Assembly (NCBI GenBank): GCA_964544055.1
Contig: CAZJAA010000002.1
Location: forward strand, 114,129-178,128
DNA: 64,000 nucleotides
Direction: 5' to 3'
From: SIG299 sp964544055
Lineage (GTDB): Bacteria > Bacillota > Clostridia > Lachnospirales > Lachnospiraceae
The position numbers were made by a program, and so were the translations under genes. This document shows positions 42,854-51,428 of this stretch, in pieces. Below the pieces are notes generated by a model. That model had not been told where the DNA came from and did no database searches. It saw only the letters and a program-made list of their open reading frames with translations. Numbering within the stretch: the first letter of the stretch is position 1; each line of letters starts with the position of its first letter.

Positions 42854-43186
42854 TTATATTTTAACAAATTTTTCTACATCCATCACAAAAATTGTGGCTC
42901 CACCCACATCCACCATAACCGGATAAGATACATAACCACTGTTCATTGTGCCGACAGTCGGCGGAGTATTCGCAGTAATTCTTTGTCTTGGACCACATTC
43001 CTGCTTTACAATTTCAATCACTTTGTCCACATTTTCTGCTTCTGTTCCAACAAGTAATGTGGTATTGCCGGAACGCAAAAAGCTTCCGGTCGTTGCCATT
43101 TTTGTTCCACTGAAGCCTTTTTTATTTAACTGCTCCATTACTCTGTCATCATCATCACTGCTTACAATAATATAAATCAGTTTCAT
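42854..43186 (-). CDS. darA: cyclic-di-AMP receptor DarA (PII-like)
   Basis: 110 aa PII-fold protein: MKLIYIIVSSDDDDRVMEQL, the ligand-loop TTGSFLRSGNTTLLVG and C-terminal VDVGGATIFVMDVEKF. DarA (PstA) binds c-di-AMP in Firmicutes; its downstream partner is not settled. The ATG at 43186 follows GGAATGGAGGATACC, which is also the 3' end of the structured leader at 43187-43287. It lies upstream of the ASKHA gene in one operon. Confidence 0.9.
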   Translation of the reverse strand: MKLIYIIVSSDDDDRVMEQLNKKGFSGTKMATTGSFLRSGNTTLLVGTEAENVDKVIEIVKQECGPRQRITANTPPTVGTMNSGYVSYPVMVDVGGATIFVMDVEKFVKI

Positions 43187-43287
43187 GGTATCCTCCATTC
43201 CGAAAGTAATTTTTTTCTGCAAAGGGCGTACCTCGTAAAAACTTCGTTTCCTGTTTCGTTTTTGATGTTTTCCGCTCCGCCCTTTGC
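43187..43287 (-). promoter_or_regulatory. structured leader of darA
   Basis: A 10-bp stem GCAAAGGGCG/CGCCCTTTGC (43278-43287 with 43219-43228 on the minus strand) encloses a second hairpin AAAAAC/GTTTTT (43237-43263). An A-rich stretch and CGGAATGGAGG then lead to the darA start. It is either a leader structure or a terminator for an upstream transcript; no open frame fits the region. Confidence 0.5.
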
Positions 43288-43320
43288 GTACATTATACCG
43301 TCAAATTCTTCGGTATGCAA

Positions 43321-43348
43321 GAAAAAAAAGAAGCTGCCTTTTGGCAGC
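43321..43348 (-). terminator. terminator of the trigger-factor-like gene
   Basis: GCTGCC-TTTT-GGCAGC (43333-43348) with an eight-base A-run at 43322-43329, that is, T's on the minus strand, lies just beyond the lipoprotein gene. Confidence 0.75.
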
Positions 43349-43361
43349 CCCTTGATTCTTT

Positions 43362-44372
43362 TTATTCTGCTTCAGCAATTGTTGCATTGTCAATGATATA
43401 ATCCATGACTACTTCTGCAAGAATTGCTTCTTTTACTGTATCTTCGCCATATGCATTTAAAAAGCTTTCTGTATCCTCATAGCCATAGCTTTCTGCATAT
43501 TCTGCAGTTTTTGTGGCATATTCTTCATCTGTAGGCTCCAGACTTTCTGCCTTTGCAATTTCTTTGATAATCATTGCATTTTTTACAACTTCACGCGCAT
43601 ATTCGCCCATTTCTTCCTTGAATACATCCATGGATTCAAAGCCAAGGAAATAACTAATGGCAGATTCGGTATCAAGACCATAATAAGCACCATAATATTC
43701 TGCATAGCTTGTATACTTGGCAATCTGTTCTTCCTTTTCCAAAAGTACTTCTGCTTCATTGTACTTTGTTACCTCACTGGATGCCATAATCTGCTCAGTT
43801 ACCTGCTCATAATAGGTTTCTTTGTTCATTGCTTCGCGAAGTGCTTCGGTATACTGTGCCACAGAAGGATAAGCCGGATATTTTTCTGCAATAAATTCAT
43901 CCGTAAACTCCGGAATTACTTCAACTTTTACTTCATTTACAGTGACGCTAAACACAACTGCCTGACCTGCAAGTTCAGGATTGTTCTCATAAGTTTCAGG
44001 GAAAGTAAGATTTAAATCACGTGTTTCTCCTGCTACGGCACCAATCAGACCATCCTCAAAGCCGTCAATAAAGCGGTTGGAACCAAGCTCCAAATCGTAG
44101 CCTTTTGCTGTTCCGCCTTCAAATGCCACGCCATCCTTTGTGCCTACATAGTCAATATTTACTGTATCACCTTCTGCCGCTGCGCGGTCTACTACTTCCA
44201 TGGTTGCATAGGATTCTAGCATTTCCTGGATTTCTGCATCAACCGTTGCCTGAGATACACTTGTCAGAAAAAGTCCCTTATATTCACCAACAGTTACCTT
44301 TCCTTCTTTTGCACCACAGCCAGCCAGCAACATCATAGCTACCAGCAACACTGCCATAATTTTCTTTTTCAT
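43362..44372 (-). CDS. trigger-factor-like FKBP lipoprotein (exported peptidyl-prolyl isomerase)
   Basis: 336 aa. A signal peptide ends in the lipobox LLAGC (Cys19). An FKBP domain follows (GDTVNIDYVGTKDGVAFEGG, RFIDGFEDGLIGAVAGETR) and then a long helical region like the trigger-factor C-terminal chaperone domain (VEVIPEFTDEFIAEKYPAYP onward). The ribosome-binding N-terminal domain of true trigger factor is missing. It probably folds secreted proteins outside the membrane, like PrsA. The ATG at 44372 has AAAGGAAA upstream. Confidence 0.85.
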   Translation of the reverse strand: MKKKIMAVLLVAMMLLAGCGAKEGKVTVGEYKGLFLTSVSQATVDAEIQEMLESYATMEVVDRAAAEGDTVNIDYVGTKDGVAFEGGTAKGYDLELGSNRFIDGFEDGLIGAVAGETRDLNLTFPETYENNPELAGQAVVFSVTVNEVKVEVIPEFTDEFIAEKYPAYPSVAQYTEALREAMNKETYYEQVTEQIMASSEVTKYNEAEVLLEKEEQIAKYTSYAEYYGAYYGLDTESAISYFLGFESMDVFKEEMGEYAREVVKNAMIIKEIAKAESLEPTDEEYATKTAEYAESYGYEDTESFLNAYGEDTVKEAILAEVVMDYIIDNATIAEAE

Positions 44373-44529
44373 ACTGTATTTCCTTTCTATCTTCCGGGAA
44401 TCCCCTTTTTTTGACACCGTTTTCGTACAACGGTGCGAACCTTACACATCATATCACATTTTTTGAAAAAAAGAAAGCTATTTCTTCAAATTCACAAATT
44501 CTTCAAAAAGAACAAAAAGTTTGGAAGTG

Positions 44530-44565
44530 CAACCGGTTGAAAAAAATAATGACTTGTGTTAGAAT
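44530..44565 (+). promoter_or_regulatory. promoter overlapped by a LacI-type operator
   Basis: A palindrome CAACCGGTTG (44530-44539) overlaps the -35 TTGAAA (44537-44542), and a -10 TAGAAT (44560-44565) follows after 17 bases. The palindrome resembles LacI/GalR-family operators with a central CG, so a sugar-responsive repressor may control the GH105 gene. Confidence 0.65.
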
Positions 44566-44602
44566 ATGTTCTGATAGTTACAAAATGTATTGGAGGTCAC
44601 TT

Positions 44603-45736
44603 ATGAATCAAAACTATATCGAAGCATATATCGATGAACTTCTCGAAAAAAGCACCCTTGATTTTCCTGCATGGAATATCGAAAAAAAACGTCAGGGAAT
44701 TAAATCCGACTGGAATTACATCGACGGCTGTATGATTAAGGCCATTTTGGAAATGTATTCCATTACCGAGAAAGAAAAATACCGTGATTTTGCTGAAAAA
44801 TATATCAGCCACCGCGTTCAGGAAGACGGTTCCATTTCCGGCTACAATCCTGAAAAATTCAACATTGACGATGTCAATGCTGGAAAAACCCTGTTTGAGC
44901 TTTATGACCTTACCGGAAAGGAAAAATACCGGAAAGCAATTGAGCTTATCTACTCCCAGGTAAAACGCCAGCCTCGTACCCGCGAGGGTAACTTCTGGCA
45001 CAAGTTAATTTACCCGGCTCAGGTCTGGTTAGACGGTATGTACATGGGACAGCCATTTTACATGGAATACGAAACCCGCTTTAACAATAAGAAAAATTAT
45101 GATGATATCTTCCATCAGTTTTTTAATGTTGTGGACAAGTGCTGCGACAAGGAAACCGGGCTTTATTATCACGCTTACGACTGTTCCAGAGAAATGTTCT
45201 GGTGCGACAAAGAAACCGGACTTTCCCAGAATTTCTGGCTTCGTGCCCTTGGCTGGTATGCGATGGCTCTTTTAGATACCTTGGACAAATGTGATGCTTC
45301 TGTCTGTCAGGAAAACTACAACAAATTAAAAGAGGTTTTCATCGACTACATGAACGCTTTAAAGAATTTTCAGGACGAAAGCGGTATGTGGTGGCAGGTT
45401 CCTAACTTCCCAGGCAGAGAACGCAATTATCTGGAAACAAGCGGCAGTGCCATTCTCTCCTACGCTTTCTTAAAAGGAGTACGGCTTGGTTTTCTTCCGG
45501 AAGAATTTGCAGTTGCCGGTGAAAAAGCATTCCAGGGTATCTGCAGCCGTTATCTCACCACGGAAGAAGGCAATATGAGTCTTGGCGGCATCTGCCTTGT
45601 TGCCGGTCTTGGCGGCAAAGATATGCGCGATGGTACATACGACTACTACATGTCCGAACCAATTGTAAAAGACGATGCCAAAGGAGTTGGCCCATTTTTA
45701 CTTGCTTATACCGAAATGTTAAGAAGACAGGTATAA
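44603..45736 (+). CDS. GH88/GH105 unsaturated glucuronyl hydrolase
   Basis: 377 aa (alpha/alpha)6-barrel enzyme of the YteR/YesR group: DGCMIKAILEMY, NIDDVNAGKTLFELYDLTG, YPAQVWLDGMYMGQPFYMEY and WLRALGWYAMALLDTLD. It removes unsaturated uronic acid from oligosaccharides released by pectate or rhamnogalacturonan lyases. No signal peptide, so it acts in the cytoplasm. The ATG at 44603 follows GGAGG by seven bases. Transcribed alone with its own repressible promoter; no lyase or sugar transporter lies nearby. Confidence 0.9.
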   Translation: MNQNYIEAYIDELLEKSTLDFPAWNIEKKRQGIKSDWNYIDGCMIKAILEMYSITEKEKYRDFAEKYISHRVQEDGSISGYNPEKFNIDDVNAGKTLFELYDLTGKEKYRKAIELIYSQVKRQPRTREGNFWHKLIYPAQVWLDGMYMGQPFYMEYETRFNNKKNYDDIFHQFFNVVDKCCDKETGLYYHAYDCSREMFWCDKETGLSQNFWLRALGWYAMALLDTLDKCDASVCQENYNKLKEVFIDYMNALKNFQDESGMWWQVPNFPGRERNYLETSGSAILSYAFLKGVRLGFLPEEFAVAGEKAFQGICSRYLTTEEGNMSLGGICLVAGLGGKDMRDGTYDYYMSEPIVKDDAKGVGPFLLAYTEMLRRQV

Positions 45737-45760
45737 TTCCCAATATAAATCATACTTCAC

Positions 45761-45791
45761 ACAAAAGGGGCTGTAAAACAGCCCCTTTTGT
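45761..45791 (+). terminator. terminator of the GH105 gene
   Basis: A 14-bp stem ACAAAAGGGGCTGT/ACAGCCCCTTTTGT (45761-45774 with 45778-45791) with a 3-nt loop lies 25 bases after the stop. Confidence 0.85.
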
Positions 45792-45861
45792 AATTTGATT
45801 TTTTTGTAGAAATTCTCACAAAAACGTCAGAAAATTACTCTTCCAAAGTTTTTCACTCGTA

Positions 45862-46191
45862 TTACTCTACTGCAACATCCTCACCGCATACCTTGATATA
45901 AGCATTTAAATCACTTAAATGTTCCAAATCGCTGTCTGTAAATTCTTTTGCTTCCTTTGCATCAGCAAATACCTTGCGTCCAAGTGCTTCTTCATCTGCA
46001 GCTTCCTTACTTTCCAAGGACATCAGTATCAGCTCCCACTTATCTTCTTTTGTGGCACCTTCCGGAATTTCCATACCAAAAATGTCCATTATGGTATTTA
46101 ATTCCCCCTCTGTCCAATCGTTTTTATTTGTGGTTCCCAGCATTTCCAGACGTTCCTTTGTGTTTTTGCACTGTATAAATTTGCGAATCAT
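45862..46191 (-). CDS. hypothetical protein, 109 aa
   Basis: Soluble, acidic and helical by composition, starting MIRKFIQCKNTKERLEML and containing DWTEGELNTIMDIFGMEIPE. No family recognised. The start has GGAGG nearby. Transcribed alone; the 279-base region on its 5' side up to mgtC shows no gene. Its function is unknown. Confidence 0.65.
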   Translation of the reverse strand: MIRKFIQCKNTKERLEMLGTTNKNDWTEGELNTIMDIFGMEIPEGATKEDKWELILMSLESKEAADEEALGRKVFADAKEAKEFTDSDLEHLSDLNAYIKVCGEDVAVE

Positions 46192-46470
46192 ACTATACCT
46201 CCATTACGCACAATGTACTAAAACTCTCTTTATCCAAACAGTTGTCCTGTTTCTTTCGTTTTAGCATATAAATTATTAAAATGCAACTAAAAAAGAAGGA
46301 AGATTTTGCTTAAAAAATTATTACTTTTTTCGTGGATATAGACAAAGTATCTTTTATTTTTTTGTGCACAATGTATAGTTTCAAGCTGGATTTTCGGTTT
46401 TTTCCGACCGTAATAAACGAAAAATTTCGAAATAAGTATACAAAATCAACTTATTTTCCATTCGTAAAAA
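46192..46470. other. intergenic region with no clear feature
   Basis: AT-rich, holding the likely promoter of the 109-aa gene on its left and the 3' flank of mgtC on its right. No credible gene, stable hairpin or repeat was found. Confidence 0.4.
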
Positions 46471-47184
46471 TTACAATTCCTCCAAATACAAAACACCTTC
46501 CACCTGGGAGAGCATATGAATAATTTCCGTATGCGGCTGTTTCTTTTCCAGCTTTATCGTCAATAGGACGGCAATTCCGATATCCTCTTCCCGATTTGAT
46601 TTCGTCATCTCAATGTCAGTGATTTTCATTCCCCGCTCTTTCATAATTGACATAAAATTTCCAAAATCGGACATTTTCTGGAATTCGAAATATAAATCTA
46701 TATCTTTTGCATTTGCAACCAGTCTGCCGTCCAGTCGGTAAAGCACCGACATAACAAGTAAGATTAACGCACAACCGATAATGGCACCGGAATAAAAACC
46801 AATTCCGATAGCAAGTCCCACACATGCGTCTGCCCATAAACCGGCTGCCGTTGTCAGACCTCTGACCCGGTTTCTTCCAGTTACAATGATAGTTCCTGCG
46901 CCTAAAAAGCCGATGCCACTGATTACCTGTGCTCCAAGTCTTGCCGGATCTCCACTGCCATAGAGCTGGCACATATACTGATTTGTCAGCATAACTAAAG
47001 TTGCGCCAACACAGACCAGCATATAAGTTCGGAACCCTGCCGGACGATTCTTCTTTCCACGTTCCATTCCAAGAACGCCGCCACACACCATGGCAAGAGT
47101 CAGCCTTAAAAATGTGGACACCACATTTACAGCTCCCAAATATTCGGATGCTCTTTGAAAAAAATCATTCATTTGTTCACTCAC
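46471..47184 (-). CDS. mgtC: MgtC/SapB family membrane protein
   Basis: About 237 aa. The MgtC membrane domain (residues 25-150) shows LTLAMVCGGVLGMERGKKNRPAGFRTYMLV, RLGAQVISGIGFLGAGTIIV and RGLTTAAGLWADACVGLAIG. A cytosolic ACT-like C-terminal domain follows. MgtC proteins help growth at low Mg2+ or low pH, partly by modulating ATP synthase. I prefer the GTG at 47184 with GGAGAAAT upstream over the ATG at 47208. I saw no Mg-sensing M-box in the upstream 300 bases. Confidence 0.87.
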   Translation of the reverse strand: MSEQMNDFFQRASEYLGAVNVVSTFLRLTLAMVCGGVLGMERGKKNRPAGFRTYMLVCVGATLVMLTNQYMCQLYGSGDPARLGAQVISGIGFLGAGTIIVTGRNRVRGLTTAAGLWADACVGLAIGIGFYSGAIIGCALILLVMSVLYRLDGRLVANAKDIDLYFEFQKMSDFGNFMSIMKERGMKITDIEMTKSNREEDIGIAVLLTIKLEKKQPHTEIIHMLSQVEGVLYLEEL

Positions 47185-47452
47185 ATTATTTCTCCATTCC
47201 GAAAACATTCTTCTGCGAAGTTCTCTTCTGCAAATCCCAGTAATTTTAATATTCTCCCTTCACTTCCGCTATTCCAAGACCTTTACAGGTATATCCATCC
47301 CAATAGGCATATTCCCACATCTAGTTTACAATGAAAAATTGTATTCGTCAATCTGCACCTGGTTTCCATATCCGTTTATCTAACTTTTCTTTTCTCATCA
47401 GGTGATTTCTATGGCTGAATCGTTACCTCCGTTTAAAATTTCTGGAACCGTA

Positions 47453-47481
47453 TTGTTATTCTTGAAATTTTATGTTATAAT
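47453..47481 (+). promoter_or_regulatory. promoter of the small acidic anchored protein
   Basis: TTGTTA (47453-47458) and TATAAT (47476-47481) spaced by 17 bases. The rest of 47209-47452 contains no gene that I can support. Confidence 0.55.
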
Positions 47482-47524
47482 CATACAAAACAATAAGAAA
47501 TCATCATTATAAGGAGGTTCCCTG

Positions 47525-47797
47525 ATGAAAAAATTTTTCAAATTTTTATGTGGTGCAGCATCAATAGCTGCCGCCGGTTTTGGTGCTTACTGCATATATA
47601 AAAATGTCATTGCCAAAAAGGACGAGGATGACTTTGACGATTTCGAAGACTGCTTTGAAGACGATTCTGCCGAAACTACTGATGAAAACCGCGAATATGT
47701 TTCCATCAACATCACAGACGAAGACACAGAAGCTGATGATAATTCAGAGGAAGAAGCAAATGCTCCGTCTGAAGAGGCAGCTGCAGACTCTGAATAA
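47525..47797 (+). CDS. small acidic membrane-anchored protein, 90 aa
   Basis: A basic N-terminus and one hydrophobic helix (residues 7-26) are followed by an almost wholly acidic tail with DDFDDFEDCFEDD and a Ser/Glu/Ala-rich end. Likely a single-pass protein with the tail exposed on one side. No family recognised. AAGGAGG precedes the ATG. A terminator follows at 47818-47844. Confidence 0.7.
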   Translation: MKKFFKFLCGAASIAAAGFGAYCIYKNVIAKKDEDDFDDFEDCFEDDSAETTDENREYVSINITDEDTEADDNSEEEANAPSEEAAADSE

Positions 47798-47817
47798 ATT
47801 TCAAAAATCTTTTTATT

Positions 47818-47844
47818 ATTCCCTGTAGACTGACTACAGGGAAT
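47818..47844. terminator. bidirectional terminator
   Basis: A perfect 11-bp stem ATTCCCTGTAG/CTACAGGGAAT (47818-47828 with 47834-47844) followed by TTTTT, between the convergent 90-aa gene and sdaAA. Confidence 0.85.
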
Positions 47845-47848
47845 ATTT

Positions 47849-48718
47849 TTATTCAAATATTTTTTTTGTAATCTCCTGTGCGCTCTTGGTTGCTGCCAGA
47901 CCGCCCTGCGCTGTTTCCCGAAGCTGCGGCGGCAGCATTCTTCCAACCTTATACATTGCTTCCACAACTTCGTCCGGTGTTACCGGCAGTGTCATTCCTG
48001 CCATGGCAAGGTCAATACAGGTCAGGGCATTCACGGTCTGAGAAGCATTTCGCTGTGCACATGGCACCTGCACCAGTCCGGCAATCGGATCACACACCAG
48101 TCCCATACAATTGACAAGAGCCAGTGCTGCTGCCCAAACCGACTGTCTCGGTATTCCACCGCAAAGCTCCACACCTGCGGCTGCTGCCATTGCTGCTGCT
48201 ACACCACATTCTGCCTGGCATCCTCCTTCTGCTCCAGCTATCGTTGCATTTTTCATCATAATGGTTCCTATCCCAGCCGTTGTTAATATCGCATTCAGCA
48301 TAGCTTCCCTGCTACATTGTTTGGCACACTCAATGGAAAGCAACACTGCCGGAACAATACCGCACGCACCTGCCGTCGGAGCTGCGCAGATACGCCCCAT
48401 AGATGCATTGACTTCACTGCCGGACAATGCCATTGCCATTGCTGTATTCATAAATTCTCCACAAAGCGTATCCCCCTGCTTTGTATATTCCTGCTGCTGC
48501 CTTGCAATTCCGCTGATTAAATTTCCTGCAGTTTCCAACCGTTCCTCAAATGCCTTTTCAGCGGCACGTTTCATTACCTCATAACGTTCCGAAAGCTTTT
48601 CAAAAATTGCTTCTCTTGTCGTACCAAACTGCTCCATTTCGTTTTGCAGCACTATTTCAGAAAGCAATACTTCCAAATCCTCTGCCTGCTGCAATAATTC
48701 TTTTAAATTGTGATACAT
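47849..48718 (-). CDS. sdaAA: L-serine dehydratase, iron-sulfur type, alpha subunit
   Basis: 289 aa. The 4Fe-4S dehydratase pattern includes GRICAAPTAGACGIVPAVLL, CAKQCSREAMLNA, GCQAECGVAAAMAAAA and CDPIAGLVQVPCAQRNA. With SdaAB it deaminates L-serine to pyruvate and ammonia. It lies 98 bases downstream of sdaAB on the same strand. Key cysteines are present. Confidence 0.93.
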   Translation of the reverse strand: MYHNLKELLQQAEDLEVLLSEIVLQNEMEQFGTTREAIFEKLSERYEVMKRAAEKAFEERLETAGNLISGIARQQQEYTKQGDTLCGEFMNTAMAMALSGSEVNASMGRICAAPTAGACGIVPAVLLSIECAKQCSREAMLNAILTTAGIGTIMMKNATIAGAEGGCQAECGVAAAMAAAAGVELCGGIPRQSVWAAALALVNCMGLVCDPIAGLVQVPCAQRNASQTVNALTCIDLAMAGMTLPVTPDEVVEAMYKVGRMLPPQLRETAQGGLAATKSAQEITKKIFE

Positions 48719-48816
48719 CCCTTTCCCTCACTGTTCCTGTTTATTTGCTGCTTTTTTCATTTCCTGGCATCTATTTAGGCAACATTTTCTTCTTTGCCAA
48801 AGCAGATATTTCCCGG

Positions 48817-49476
48817 TCAGTTTATCAGTTTTACCATTTGCACCGCCGGAATTTCCGTAAGCTCCTTTACCACACGTTCGTCAATTTCAGAATCCGTTTC
48901 TATCACACAACATGCCATGGCACCCTTGTCCTGCCTTGTCAATTTCATGGTAGCAATATTAATATCATTTGCCGCCAGAATTCTTGTAATCTGATAAATA
49001 ATTCCCTTTGTGTCTTTGTTGATGACCAAAAGCGTTGTCATGTTTAAAGACATATCTAGTGGGAATCCATCAATACTTAATATCTTAATCTGCCCGCCGC
49101 CAATGGAAGAACCAATAATTTCTCGCGTATTTCCATCCTTCATCAGAAAAGACATACAGACCGTATTTTCGTGGGCACCCGAAATTTCTGTTTCATAAAA
49201 ATGATAAGTAATTCCTCTTTGCTTTGCCACTTCAAACGACTGGCTTAAATTTTCATCGTCCTGATACATTCCAAGCACGCCTGCCACCAGTGCAAGGTCT
49301 GTTCCATGCCCACGATAGGTTTTGGCAAATGAGCCATGCAGGCCAAAATCCACATGGGTAAACGGCTGTCCGACAAGCTTTGCTGCCATTCTTCCAAGTC
49401 TTGCCGCACCCGCTGTATGAGAACTGGACGGACCTACCATGATAGGACCTACCGCCTCAAAAATACTGATTTCCAT
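48817..49476 (-). CDS. sdaAB: L-serine dehydratase, iron-sulfur type, beta subunit
   Basis: 219 aa. Begins MEISIFEAVGPIMVGPSSSH, with RLGRMAAKLVG and FGLHGSFAKTYRGHGTDLAL, and ends in a C-terminal ACT domain (TTLLVINKDTKGIIYQITRI). The ACT domain is the likely serine or regulator site. The ATG at 49476 follows AGAGG; other in-frame ATGs upstream at 49485 and 49518 are possible. Confidence 0.92.
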   Translation of the reverse strand: MEISIFEAVGPIMVGPSSSHTAGAARLGRMAAKLVGQPFTHVDFGLHGSFAKTYRGHGTDLALVAGVLGMYQDDENLSQSFEVAKQRGITYHFYETEISGAHENTVCMSFLMKDGNTREIIGSSIGGGQIKILSIDGFPLDMSLNMTTLLVINKDTKGIIYQITRILAANDINIATMKLTRQDKGAMACCVIETDSEIDERVVKELTEIPAVQMVKLIN

Positions 49477-49685
49477 TATAGACATCCTCTTTTCTTTCCT
49501 GTAAAATTCCGGCATCATCTGTTACTCCCGGATTTTTATGTTTTCGTACAGCCTTTTAGCGTAATACAATACGCACATCCGGAAACTGAAACACTGCCGT
49601 CTGAACATTAACCATAGTATACCGAAATTTGAAGTAAAAAACAAGTGGAAGCGTTGTAACACCCGTTCTTTTTTAAAGGAAGCTC

Positions 49686-49715
49686 TTGCCAATTTATGCC
49701 CTCCCATGGTATAAT
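49686..49715 (+). promoter_or_regulatory. promoter of prfC
   Basis: TTGCCA (49686-49691) and TATAAT (49710-49715) spaced by 18 bases, about 54 bases before the prfC start. Confidence 0.55.
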
Positions 49716-49768
49716 AAATGGGTTTGCAGAAAAAACTATAGTTTAACAATAGAAATGAGGATTTACAC

Positions 49769-51358
49769 ATGGGACAGTTTGCCGAAGAAATTAACAAACG
49801 TCGTACTTTCGCCATCATCTCTCACCCGGATGCCGGCAAAACGACTTTAACCGAAAAGCTCTTATTATACGGAGGTGCCATCAATCTGGCAGGCTCTGTC
49901 AAAGCAAAGAAAACCGCCAAGCATGCCGTTTCCGACTGGATGGAAATCGAAAAGGAGCGTGGTATTTCCGTTACTTCTTCCGTTATGCAGTTCAACTACA
50001 ACGGCTACTGCATTAACATTCTGGATACTCCGGGTCATCAGGACTTTTCGGAGGATACCTACCGCACCTTAATGGCCGCTGACTCTGCTGTCATGGTTAT
50101 TGATGCTTCCAAGGGTGTGGAAGCACAGACCATCAAACTGTTTAAGGTCTGTGTCATGCGTCACATCCCAATTTTTACTTTTGTAAATAAATTAGACCGT
50201 GAAGCAAGAAATACTTTCGAGCTTTTGGATGAAATTGAAAGCGTTCTTGGCATTGCCACCTGTCCAGTCAACTGGCCAATTGGCTCCGGCAAAAACTTCA
50301 GGGGCGTATATGACAGAAACACAAAGAAAATCACACGTTTTTTTGCCGCCAACAGTGGTCAGACCGAAGTAGAAACCGTGGAGGCTTCCCTTGGTGATTC
50401 CAATCTGGATGAAATTATTGGCAGGGAAAATCACCAGAATCTGGTAGATGAGATTGATTTACTTGGTGGTGCCGGTGCCGAATTTGACATGGAACTGGTA
50501 AGTGCCGGTGAACTTACTCCGGTATTTTTCGGTTCTGCATTGACAAACTTCGGTGTGGAAACCTTTTTAAAGCACTTTCTTCAGATGACCTCCGCTCCGT
50601 TGCCGCGTAACTCAAACGAAGGACTCATTGATCCGGTAGAAAATGATTTTTCTGCCTTTGTATTTAAAATTCAGGCAAATATGAACAAGGCACACCGTGA
50701 CCGTATTGCCTTTATGCGCATCTGCTCCGGTAAATTTGAAGCAGGCATGGAGGTAAATCACATTCAGGGCGGTAAAAAGCTCCGTCTTTCCCAGCCACAG
50801 CAAATGATGGCACAGGAGCGAAAAATCGTCGAGGAAGCCTATGCCGGTGACATTATCGGTGTATTCGACCCCGGTATTTTCTCCATCGGCGACACTCTCT
50901 GTATGCCGGGCAAAAAATTCCAGTATGAAGGCATTCCAACCTTTGCCCCGGAGCATTTTGCAAAAATACGTCAGGTGGATACCATGAAACGTAAGCAGTT
51001 TTTAAAGGGTGTCAACCAGATTGCCCAGGAAGGTGCCATCCAGATTTTCCAGGAATTCAACACTGGCATGGAAGAAATTATTGTCGGCGTTGTCGGCGTA
51101 CTTCAATTTGATGTTTTAAAATTCCGCCTAGAATCCGAGTACGGCGTGGAAATCCGCATGGATCAGCTGCCATATGAATACATCCGCTGGATTGAAAATA
51201 CCGATATCGACGTTTCTTCCTTAAATGTCACCTCCGACACAAAAAAGGTCAAGGACTTAAAAGACCGGCCGTTGCTTCTCTTTACCCATGAATGGAGCAT
51301 TCGGACCGTTCAGGAAAGAAATAAGAATTTGGTGCTTTCCGAGTTTGGACATGAATAA
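49769..51358 (+). CDS. prfC: peptide chain release factor 3
   Basis: 529 aa translational GTPase. G1 is HPDAGKTTLTEKLL, G2 lies within ERGISVTSSVMQF, G3 is DTPGHQDFSEDTYR and G4 is NKLDRE. The RF3-specific C-terminal domain includes GVVGVLQFDVLKFRLESEYG. It recycles RF1 and RF2 from the ribosome after termination. Monocistronic, with its own promoter and terminator. Confidence 0.95.
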   Translation: MGQFAEEINKRRTFAIISHPDAGKTTLTEKLLLYGGAINLAGSVKAKKTAKHAVSDWMEIEKERGISVTSSVMQFNYNGYCINILDTPGHQDFSEDTYRTLMAADSAVMVIDASKGVEAQTIKLFKVCVMRHIPIFTFVNKLDREARNTFELLDEIESVLGIATCPVNWPIGSGKNFRGVYDRNTKKITRFFAANSGQTEVETVEASLGDSNLDEIIGRENHQNLVDEIDLLGGAGAEFDMELVSAGELTPVFFGSALTNFGVETFLKHFLQMTSAPLPRNSNEGLIDPVENDFSAFVFKIQANMNKAHRDRIAFMRICSGKFEAGMEVNHIQGGKKLRLSQPQQMMAQERKIVEEAYAGDIIGVFDPGIFSIGDTLCMPGKKFQYEGIPTFAPEHFAKIRQVDTMKRKQFLKGVNQIAQEGAIQIFQEFNTGMEEIIVGVVGVLQFDVLKFRLESEYGVEIRMDQLPYEYIRWIENTDIDVSSLNVTSDTKKVKDLKDRPLLLFTHEWSIRTVQERNKNLVLSEFGHE

Positions 51359-51360
51359 AT

Positions 51361-51409
51361 GCTAAAAAACAGCAGGGTTTCTAAAAAAGAAAGCCTGCTA
51401 TTTTTTAGC
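51361..51409 (+). terminator. terminator of prfC
   Basis: GCTAAAAAA-AGCAGG pairs with CCTGCT-TTTTTTAGC (51361-51376 with 51394-51409, one mismatch), three bases after the stop codon. Confidence 0.85.
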
Positions 51410-51428
51410 GTTACCCACAGTCATTTTC

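Noticed and set aside
47209..47452. Mg2+-sensing M-box riboswitch before mgtC
   Set aside because: The expected conserved blocks of an M-box were not found, and the region could not be folded by eye into that architecture.
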